From: an uncultured Desulfobacterales bacterium | GTDB taxonomy: Bacteria; Desulfobacterota; Desulfobacteria; Desulfobacterales; G020354645 | Direction: 5' to 3' | Length of the DNA: 12,435 nt | Assembly (NCBI GenBank): GCA_947259865.1 | Contig: CAMYNZ010000072.1 | Span: forward strand, 6,267 to 18,701 | In this document: positions 6,867 to 12,435 of the stretch, piece after piece | Position numbering within the stretch: the stretch's first letter is position 1 | How the letters are laid out: every line of letters begins with the position of its first letter | The notes under the pieces: model-generated | Seen by the model: the letters and a program-made list of their open reading frames with translations, nothing else | The model's database searches: none | Told to the model about the DNA's origin: nothing | Translations under genes and position numbers: made by a program

Positions 6867-7430
6867 ATGTACGAAAGCGGTGATCTGAGGAAGGGTTTGA
6901 AATTGGAGATGGATGGGGAGCCATACGTTGTTGTGCAGTTCGCGTTTTCCAAACCCGGCAAGGGTCAGGCCCTTTACAAGTGCAGATTAAAAAATATGGT
7001 GACCGGGGTTCAGATCGACCGGACATTCAGATCCGGCGAAAAGTTTAACGAAACCAGCCTCGAAGAGATAGAAATGGAATTTTTGTATTCACAAGGAAGC
7101 CAGTTCTGTTTTATGAATACCTCCAGCTACGAACAGGATTATTTGTCGGAGGAGCAGATCGGCGAGTCCAAAAATTTTTTAAAAGAAAATACGGTGTGTA
7201 ACATACTGCTATACCAGCAAAAACCGATTGGTATAACACTTCCCAATTTTGTTAATTTGAAGATAGACAAAGCCGATCCATGGGTCAAAGGGGATACGGC
7301 TTCCGGCGATACAAAACCGGCCACCTTAGAGACCGGTTATGTTATTCAGGTACCGCCTTTTATTGAAGAAGGCGAGATCGTGCGGGTTGACACCCGATCC
7401 GGCGAATATGTCGAGCGTGTAAAGGAGTAG
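6867..7430 (+). CDS. efp: Translation elongation factor P
   Basis: EF-P binds the ribosome between the P and E sites and relieves stalling at consecutive prolines. The 187-residue protein has the normal three-domain layout: an N-terminal KOW-like domain (1-64), a middle OB domain (about 68-128) and a C-terminal OB domain (about 130-187). The loop PGKGQA places the modifiable residue at Lys32. This lysine points to the lysine-type EF-P group (beta-lysylation by EpmA/EpmB, or another lysine modification) rather than the rhamnosylated arginine type. GTGDTASGDTK-like signature residues are seen as WVKGDTASGDTKPATLETG (135-153). The start is clear: AAAGGAGG ends five bases before the ATG. It appears monocistronic, behind the REPIN-like element, and converges on the DUF3047 gene with 64 bases between. 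No epmA or epmB is in view. Confidence 0.97.
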   Translation: MYESGDLRKGLKLEMDGEPYVVVQFAFSKPGKGQALYKCRLKNMVTGVQIDRTFRSGEKFNETSLEEIEMEFLYSQGSQFCFMNTSSYEQDYLSEEQIGESKNFLKENTVCNILLYQQKPIGITLPNFVNLKIDKADPWVKGDTASGDTKPATLETGYVIQVPPFIEEGEIVRVDTRSGEYVERVKE

Positions 7431-7469
7431 TCCTGGCTAAAGCCGGAATTATTGCTGCTTCCTGAATCA

Positions 7470-7490
7470 GGGGCCGCAACCAAGTCAGTG
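7470..7490. repeat. Copy A of an imperfect 21-base direct repeat flanking the DUF3047 gene
   Basis: The 21 bases starting GGGGCCGC here match 17 of 21 bases at 8402-8422 in the same orientation. Copy A lies four bases past the stop of the DUF3047 gene (minus-strand sense), and copy B lies 20 bases past the stop of the DUF89-like gene. Matches of this quality are expected a few times by chance across the whole window, so only the flanking position makes it notable. A CCTGA/TCAGG palindrome (7461-7471) touches copy A. Confidence 0.3.
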
Positions 7491-7494
7491 TGGG

Positions 7495-8262
7495 TCATTT
7501 CTGCTTAAAAATAATGTCACCGAAAAAAGAGATCGCTGATTCACCGGTGTTATCGGAATCCGTCATTATCATAACCGCAGCAATCATGGGAGGGTCCTGG
7601 GAAAAGGCGGTCTTGTAATCCTCAAGGACATTTCGTTCTTCCTGCACCCAGGCGTTCAGGCGCGTTTTACCGCTTTGGACAGCAATCATTTTTACGCGCT
7701 TGGTGTATGGATTTGAAACGATTGTGCCGCGGGGCGCATTGCTGCTCCAGATATATGTAAGCGCGCCGGTGGGCGGATATTCGCCATAGAACAGACGCGC
7801 GGCTTTGTATTGGGCTTTTTCAAAAAAACCCAATTTTTTTGGATCAAATTCAAACGCAATATATACTCGCGCCGGATAGTCATCCCCCCTTTTTTTAGAT
7901 ACATCCCCTTTTCTAAACGTGCGGGTTACCTTCCAGCGCCAGCTGATAATAGGGTATAGATTCGGATCAATTTTAACTCTATAGATAAGCCCCGAGGCCG
8001 ACGATTCGCTGACAGCCTTGACGACCACGGTATTACGGTCCTTCACCAGGCTGTATTGGGTATGACGGGGAATCTTTTTGAAAGTCAGCGGTTCCCAGCC
8101 GGCAGGAAAATCTCCACCGGCGGTGGCGGTCGAAAATTTACTGATCTGCGGCAGAGTTGCCGCCGGGATCTGTAATCCGGGAAAAATGCAGACGACAAAA
8201 AATGCGGTTGCGGCCCCAAGCCAGAGATGTGTTTTTTGTCCTTTGGTATAATTCATCGTCAT
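7495..8262 (-). CDS. Exported DUF3047 domain protein
   Basis: A 255-residue protein starting at ATG 8262, with GGAAGG five bases upstream; ATG 8256 is the alternative. A long in-frame extension to 8385 adds Cys/Arg-rich sequence unlike the rest and has no ribosome-binding site. A signal peptide is visible: Lys8 and Lys11, a hydrophobic core around residues 13-30, and cleavage near the PAA at about 34-36. The mature part carries the DUF3047 pattern: PAGWEPLTFKKI, SASGLIYRVKIDP, WRWKV, a GDDYPARVYIAFEF stretch, YIWSSNAP, NPYTKRVKMI, RNVLEDY and MIMTDSDNTGESA. The fold is thought to be a secreted beta-sandwich, but the function of the family is not established. The conserved Asp/Asn cluster (TDSDNT) could bind a ligand or metal. 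It is downstream of the DUF89-like gene in the same direction, 180 bases away, so it may have its own promoter. Confidence 0.85.
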   Translation of the reverse strand: MTMNYTKGQKTHLWLGAATAFFVVCIFPGLQIPAATLPQISKFSTATAGGDFPAGWEPLTFKKIPRHTQYSLVKDRNTVVVKAVSESSASGLIYRVKIDPNLYPIISWRWKVTRTFRKGDVSKKRGDDYPARVYIAFEFDPKKLGFFEKAQYKAARLFYGEYPPTGALTYIWSSNAPRGTIVSNPYTKRVKMIAVQSGKTRLNAWVQEERNVLEDYKTAFSQDPPMIAAVMIMTDSDNTGESAISFFGDIIFKQK

Positions 8263-8442
8263 CAGCACCTTCCGACAAAAGTGACCCTGACCGGCAACCT
8301 TTTTCTTTAAGCCAACGCCATCGGTATCTATTGTTCGTGAACCGCGGTGAGCGCATGTTATGCCTAGCGTTGAATTGACAGCCACAGCTCTCTTTAAATA
8401 TGGGGCCGCGACACAGCCAGTGCAATAGCTAAGATTTGAATG

Positions 8443-10242
8443 TTAGGATTTGCGGATAAAATCGCTGAACCTTCGGTCGTACATCTTGCCGATGCCGTAG
8501 TCTCTTCGCCGCATGAATTTTTCTTTGGCCGGTCCGATGATCTGCATTTCAGGGTGATTTTTTTGAACCTTGAGAGCAATGTTCATCTCTTTTGTGCAAC
8601 CGGTGCTGAAAGTTGCATCCTTGCCCACCCATTCAGGCGGCACTTTCCTTTTCAATATTTTGAATGCCTGGGCGATATCTTCATAGGTTTGAAATCGCCA
8701 GATATCGATCAAACCGCTTTTCTGGACAATTTCCCACATATACATCAGGTCATCGGCGTCCATCCCGGGTTCAAAATAATCGGAAGGGTTGATGATAAAA
8801 GTCATGGCCGACTGCTCTTTTAAATACTCAACAAAAACAGCCATAATTTCTTTTGCTGTTTTGATTTTTCCGGGAATGGATCCGATAACGCCACTGTAGA
8901 ATACGATGGTCATACCCTTTTTCTTGGCAGCCGCCATATTTTCGGTGATAATTTTGGCTTTTTTTTCCAGATCCTCGTGCGAAAACTTTATCACTGCCGA
9001 ATGCCTGGGCTTGAAGGCAATGTTTACGGCCTGGCGGCCGTTTTCGGAGATATTGAAAATATCCTGGGTGAACTGAAAATGCGTGTCGAAAAAACGACGC
9101 TTTTGAACGTGACCTCGCGATATAATCCCGTCAACTTCCTTGAACATCCTGGCAAAGGTCGTTGAGGCCAGGAGCAGGTTAAGATTTTCACGAGTTCCGT
9201 CGGAAATGGCGAGCATGCTATAGTTGCTTTTCAGGGTTCTTACCAGCTCGTTTTTACTTAGGTTTTCGTCTTCGATACATAAAGATCCTTCGAGTTCGCG
9301 TTTCAGGGTTTCATCTTCCTGGGCATCATAGAAATCAACTTTGGTAAATAAAGGGCCATCTTTGAAGGCGATAATCACTTTATGTCCCAACTTTGTCAGA
9401 TACTTGATGATGGCAAAATCCATCATGACTTCGCCGGACTCGTTGGCCAGCCATAGAATCCTTTTGCGCCGGTTTTCAACGCCAGAGGCATCATTAAGCC
9501 CCAGGAAATCAATCAGGGGCTTAACACCGTTTCCCGTCAGATTTTTTTTGAAAATCTTGCGATAATCTTCTAACTGGTATTTTGCTGCCCTGTCGGTTTC
9601 CCACAGTGTGTTTTCAACCGATAAAGAGAACAGTCGCTCTATGACAATCTGATCGGTACGTCCGCGTATGGCAGCCAGACTGCTGGGCGTATCTTTGAGA
9701 GCCTGGGGATCGATATAATTCAGTGCTTCCTGGAGCGTTTTAGATTTCAGGACGTTATAGACGCGATAATTGCGCAAGGCTTTCTCGTGCATGTACGGAT
9801 CTTCGATCTGCGTTCGATTCAAGAAGATTCGAATAAGTCGTTTTTCGACACGGGAAGGGATCATTATCTGATCTCTGGTTTCGTGTTCGTATTTTATCCT
9901 TATCAGCGATTCGAGGTATTGACTCTCGGTTTGATCCTCGATTTTATCGGCAATCAACGCCATAACCCGTTTTAAAACGTCCCGGTATTTATTTTGCAGA
10001 AATCGGGAGTTATCCCGGCGCATAATGGCTTCAAACATTCGATTAGAGCAGGGGTAGTAGCGTTCATCTTCATCCAGATAAACCATGAAACGCACTTGCT
10101 CCGGCGGAGCGGCACGAACAGGATGGGTAATGGGATCAAGATGATTTTCGATATAAAATGCCGTAAACCAGGCATCTTTTTCGGGACTGGCACCCGGTGT
10201 GTAGGCTTTCGAATGCTCCATGGGTTCCGATGGTTGTATCAT
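8443..10242 (-). CDS. DUF89/ARMT1-like damage-control phosphatase homolog with altered metal site
   Basis: A 599-residue cytosolic protein without signal or membrane segment. Residues 262-310 and 340-400 resemble the DUF89 (ARMT1-like) phosphatase core. ILWLANESGEVMMDF (262-276) matches the family strand and helix usually written LxDNAGExxFD. AISDGT (345-350) and DGIISRGHVQK (371-381) match the family's SNGT and IxKGxxN segments. Family members are metal-dependent phosphatases acting on reactive sugar phosphates and related damaged metabolites. Here the expected Asp-Asn reads Asn267-Glu268, and the Asp expected after the next strand reads Lys301. The N-terminal 250 residues are helical and charged. 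Residues 440-575 form an extra domain I do not recognise, with GVIGSIPGKI and FSTGCTKEM. The ATG at 10242 has AAAGG close by; ATG 10221 is an alternative. The gap to the HAD gene upstream is 81 bases. The family call is moderate; the exact substrate is unknown. Confidence 0.7.
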   Translation of the reverse strand: MIQPSEPMEHSKAYTPGASPEKDAWFTAFYIENHLDPITHPVRAAPPEQVRFMVYLDEDERYYPCSNRMFEAIMRRDNSRFLQNKYRDVLKRVMALIADKIEDQTESQYLESLIRIKYEHETRDQIMIPSRVEKRLIRIFLNRTQIEDPYMHEKALRNYRVYNVLKSKTLQEALNYIDPQALKDTPSSLAAIRGRTDQIVIERLFSLSVENTLWETDRAAKYQLEDYRKIFKKNLTGNGVKPLIDFLGLNDASGVENRRKRILWLANESGEVMMDFAIIKYLTKLGHKVIIAFKDGPLFTKVDFYDAQEDETLKRELEGSLCIEDENLSKNELVRTLKSNYSMLAISDGTRENLNLLLASTTFARMFKEVDGIISRGHVQKRRFFDTHFQFTQDIFNISENGRQAVNIAFKPRHSAVIKFSHEDLEKKAKIITENMAAAKKKGMTIVFYSGVIGSIPGKIKTAKEIMAVFVEYLKEQSAMTFIINPSDYFEPGMDADDLMYMWEIVQKSGLIDIWRFQTYEDIAQAFKILKRKVPPEWVGKDATFSTGCTKEMNIALKVQKNHPEMQIIGPAKEKFMRRRDYGIGKMYDRRFSDFIRKS

Positions 10243-10323
10243 AAGCCTTTAAACCTCTTGTTGGGTTATAAAAACAAAAACGATGAGAAAACGACACTGT
10301 ACCCTTGCATATCTGCTCTGATA

Positions 10324-11166
10324 TTACAGATGCCCCAGTATTTGTAAAAGCTCAGTCACGATCAGATCGGGGGATACGTTTTTACAGCGGGGATCAGTTT
10401 GTCTCAGGCGCAAAGATCTGGCATCACCGGCAAAAAGGGCCGTCTTAAATCCGACCGCATGGGCAGGGTAGATGTCGTTTAACATGTCATTGCCCAGGTA
10501 AAGCACTTCGTTTTCCGGGATGCGTTTTTTTTTCAGCTGATCGACCGCCAGGCGAAAAAGAGCCAGAGACGGTTTGGCCTGCCGGTGCTGATAGGAGTAA
10601 ATCGTCAACGCCGGATCAAAGCCCAAATTCGTCAAGCTGCAATCTAAAAACCACTCCATGAGCAAGGGTGTATAAAACTGGGCGTTGGAGATGATGCCCA
10701 ATGGAAGCTGTTTTTGTCTGCAGGCCGATAGCATTTTATTTAGATGGGGCATGGGATAGACTGGATTTGCAATCATTTCGAATTCGATTGCAAATGCCTT
10801 GGCCCGATCTAATTTTTTTATTTTCAAAACCTGCTGCCATATGTGTTCTATTCTGATCTCGGGATGGTCAATTCCGGCTTTTCTTAAGTTTTGATGTTCT
10901 TTTTCGATGGCAGCAAAGAACTCATTTAAAAGGGATGCCGGCGTGCGTGAAATTCCGAATTTTCGTAATAATGGTTCCAGCTTCCAGGTGTTGGCCGATT
11001 CTTTTGCGGCTATCCCGATGTCACCGGAAGCACTGATAAGCAAAGTGCCATAGACATCGAACAGCACCCCCGCTATTTTGTGATTGACTGTTCCGCCGGG
11101 TTGGATGTTTGTCGGCTGCGGCATCAGTGGCCTTACAGTGTTCAGGAATTCTTCCTTAGTCAACAT
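10324..11166 (-). CDS. HAD-superfamily hydrolase (subfamily I)
   Basis: A 280-residue protein from ATG 11166, with GGGGA about five bases upstream; an in-frame ATG at 11196 lies deep in the upstream gene. HAD motifs are present: motif I FDVYGTLL with nucleophile Asp37; motif II GIISN with Ser160; motif III Lys198 in QAKPS; and motif IV LYLGNDMLNDIYPA with Asp227 and Asp231 for magnesium. A helical cap (about residues 45-135) sits between motifs I and II, as in subfamily I. The residue two after the nucleophile is Tyr39, whereas most HAD phosphatases have Asp. Tyr is usual in 2-haloacid dehalogenases, but motif IV looks phosphatase-like. The start overlaps the glycosyltransferase gene by 11 bases, which points to coupled translation and a shared pathway. 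A phosphatase acting on the product of the neighbouring enzyme is plausible but not shown. Confidence 0.9.
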   Translation of the reverse strand: MLTKEEFLNTVRPLMPQPTNIQPGGTVNHKIAGVLFDVYGTLLISASGDIGIAAKESANTWKLEPLLRKFGISRTPASLLNEFFAAIEKEHQNLRKAGIDHPEIRIEHIWQQVLKIKKLDRAKAFAIEFEMIANPVYPMPHLNKMLSACRQKQLPLGIISNAQFYTPLLMEWFLDCSLTNLGFDPALTIYSYQHRQAKPSLALFRLAVDQLKKKRIPENEVLYLGNDMLNDIYPAHAVGFKTALFAGDARSLRLRQTDPRCKNVSPDLIVTELLQILGHL

Positions 11167-12435
11167 ATTTTCCCCACTTGAGCAGGCTGAATTCATTCAG
11201 GTTTAAAAAATGAGACAAAAGTGTTGATTTATTCAGGCACTGTTTGACGGAAACTTTGGCCACCCGGTTGTAGGTTTCCAGCAATCTTTCCCGATACAGG
11301 CCAGGGTTGTAATTTTTCTTCACCGCCAGCCGGTTATGCTTGATTAGCAATTCCGGATTGGCCACCTGACCGGGTGCGGAAAGAAATGGATTTAGCCCGG
11401 TGAGGGTTTGCGGGGCGTTTTTATGGGATAATATGTATACTATAATTTTTTTCTGAAATGCCTCGTCCAGCAGGCCGAAATCAATCGTGCCGTCATTCGT
11501 AATCATTGAAAAGGCGGTTTGTATTTGTCTGGAATCCATCGGATATTCGAAAAGGTTACAATTATTAAGGATACAGGCTTGCCATTTTGATAAAAAATCT
11601 TCGGGTCCCACCCAATCGATGGGGATCCGAAGCTTGTCATACATATGTTCCAAGCCAACGCCATTTCTTTCAAAATCGACGCAGATGCGGGCAAGTCGGC
11701 GGCCCCAGACGATTTTGTTGGCCAACCATGGCTCTATGAAGGAGAACCCGAAACCTTCTGTAATGCTGGTGGTGATAAGAAACTGGGATGTTTGAACGAG
11801 GTCTGGAAAATCATGCCCCAACCCGGCATCAAATTCAACGTTAAGCCCATATTCTTTCACAAAAGATTTCCAGCCATTGTAACTGTCGATATCGACAGCA
11901 CTGTTTGGCGGAAGGGTAATGGCCAGGGATACTGCTTTTTGAAAAAACAGGGACAAAAGGATGGCCTCACCGATATTTTTTCTTCGAATGGCCCGGATGG
12001 GATAAAGCACACGGGGCTGAACGGGTCGATCCGGAGTTTGGAGATCAACGTCTTTTACGATATTGAATATCTTGTGTAATCCGTCGGTTTTCAGACCTGC
12101 TTTTAATAACAATTCAAAATCGTGGGTATTGATAACTCCATAATGGCAATCGGATGGGTATTCATCTGAATAATAGGATAGGGGACGGCCGTCTTCTGCA
12201 AAATCATGGATCTGCAGAAATAGCCTCACATTGTATCGCTGCAAGCATTTTAGAATTGATAAGAAGTGTTTATTTTTGGCAAGCGTAGGGTTGTGAACGT
12301 GCATGACACTGCACGGTCCGCCGAATTTTGAAGCAATGGCTTTGATGATGGCGGCGGCAATATTTTCCGGCGCCGGTGGATTCGGACAACTTGCATCATA
12401 GCCGAGTCCGTCAATCGTTATTGTGTCGGCCGGAA
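11156..12435 (-). CDS. GT4-like glycosyltransferase (5' end outside window)
   Basis: The frame stays open from the stop at 11156-11158 to the window end: 43 further codons lie before ATG 12304, so that ATG is probably internal. The visible 425 residues look like the GT-B fold of retaining glycosyltransferases. There is an N-terminal segment with MHVHNPTLAKN and IHDF, a Rossmann-like second half starting at VLYPIRAIRRKNIGEAI (which matches the family's RxxxKG region), and ITTSITEGFGFSFIEPW carrying a textbook EX7E motif (Glu226 and Glu234 of the visible chain). The C-terminal 150 residues are helical. Likely nucleotide-sugar dependent and cytosolic; the donor and acceptor are not readable. It is the first visible gene of a minus-strand group with the HAD and DUF89-like genes. 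A related phosphorylase or synthase is the alternative reading. Confidence 0.8.
   Translation of the reverse strand, partial: PADTITIDGLGYDASCPNPPAPENIAAAIIKAIASKFGGPCSVMHVHNPTLAKNKHFLSILKCLQRYNVRLFLQIHDFAEDGRPLSYYSDEYPSDCHYGVINTHDFELLLKAGLKTDGLHKIFNIVKDVDLQTPDRPVQPRVLYPIRAIRRKNIGEAILLSLFFQKAVSLAITLPPNSAVDIDSYNGWKSFVKEYGLNVEFDAGLGHDFPDLVQTSQFLITTSITEGFGFSFIEPWLANKIVWGRRLARICVDFERNGVGLEHMYDKLRIPIDWVGPEDFLSKWQACILNNCNLFEYPMDSRQIQTAFSMITNDGTIDFGLLDEAFQKKIIVYILSHKNAPQTLTGLNPFLSAPGQVANPELLIKHNRLAVKKNYNPGLYRERLLETYNRVAKVSVKQCLNKSTLLSHFLNLNEFSLLKWGKYVD

Noticed and set aside
7431..7494. Bidirectional terminator between efp and the DUF3047 gene.
   Set aside because: Only short weak hairpins (GGCT/AGCC and CCTG/CAGG) without T-runs.
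8374..8402. Consensus TTGACA on the plus strand near 8375.
   Set aside because: No well-spaced -10 box and no plus-strand gene downstream.
8263..8425. In-frame extension of the DUF3047 gene to 8385 and an overlapping frame at 8138-8425.
   Set aside because: The added residues are Cys/Arg-rich and unlike a protein N-terminus before a signal peptide. GGAAGG precedes ATG 8262, which places the signal peptide correctly.
8397..8425. Possible minus-strand promoter before the DUF3047 gene (TTGCAC, 17 bases, CATATT).
   Set aside because: The spacing is ideal, but the -35 box matches only three of six bases and lies inside GC-rich repeat DNA. Too weak to list.
8440..10347. Several plus-strand frames (for example 8440-8823 and 9994-10347) antisense to the DUF89-like gene.
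   Set aside because: Shadow frames: low-complexity or Phe/His-rich translations, no signals, and the opposite strand has a long coherent gene.

Overview
This window most resembles a chromosomal stretch from an anaerobic, sulfate-reducer-type bacterium (Desulfobacterota, Desulfobacterales-like). That placement is an inference, not a database result. It rests on moderate GC content, a LarB-type nickel-pincer cofactor protein, a DUF3047 protein, a DUF89-like protein, several exported coiled-coil proteins of no recognised family, and a REPIN-like palindromic element. I saw no phage, transposase, CRISPR array, rRNA or tRNA.

Layout. (1) Positions 1-1725, + strand: two consecutive genes for exported or periplasmic coiled-coil proteins. 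The first is cut by the window edge and ends in 24-residue leucine-rich-like repeats. The two can be aligned without gaps over about 150 residues, so they look like diverged tandem paralogs. A good intrinsic terminator (1761-1788) follows, embedded in the end of a convergent small membrane-protein gene (1738-1941, -). (2) 2087-2580, +: a promoter candidate and a small lipoprotein gene. (3) 2593-5779, -: a probable operon guaA, then a membrane-anchored coiled-coil protein, then larB, read from a strong sigma-70-like promoter at 5842-5870. (4) 5864-6697, +: a TrpF-like (beta/alpha)8-barrel protein read divergently from guaA; its promoter shares -35 DNA with the guaA promoter, and its usual catalytic cysteine is replaced. 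(5) 6741-6807: a REPIN-like pair of inverted hairpins, followed by efp (6867-7430, +). (6) 7495-12435, -: a co-directional group in transcription order: GT4-like glycosyltransferase (cut by the window edge), HAD-family hydrolase overlapping it by 11 bases, a 599-residue DUF89/ARMT1-like protein with an altered metal site, and an exported DUF3047 protein.

How the genes fit together. GMP synthase and EF-P are housekeeping. LarB makes the first intermediate of the nickel-pincer nucleotide, but its partners larC and larE are not in view. The glycosyltransferase, HAD and DUF89-like trio could form a small pathway that makes and trims a sugar phosphate or glycoside; this rests on family membership and gene order only. 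The strongest unexplained items are the altered active sites (TrpF-like, DUF89-like, HAD), the overlapping divergent promoters, and the tandem paralogous coiled-coil genes.
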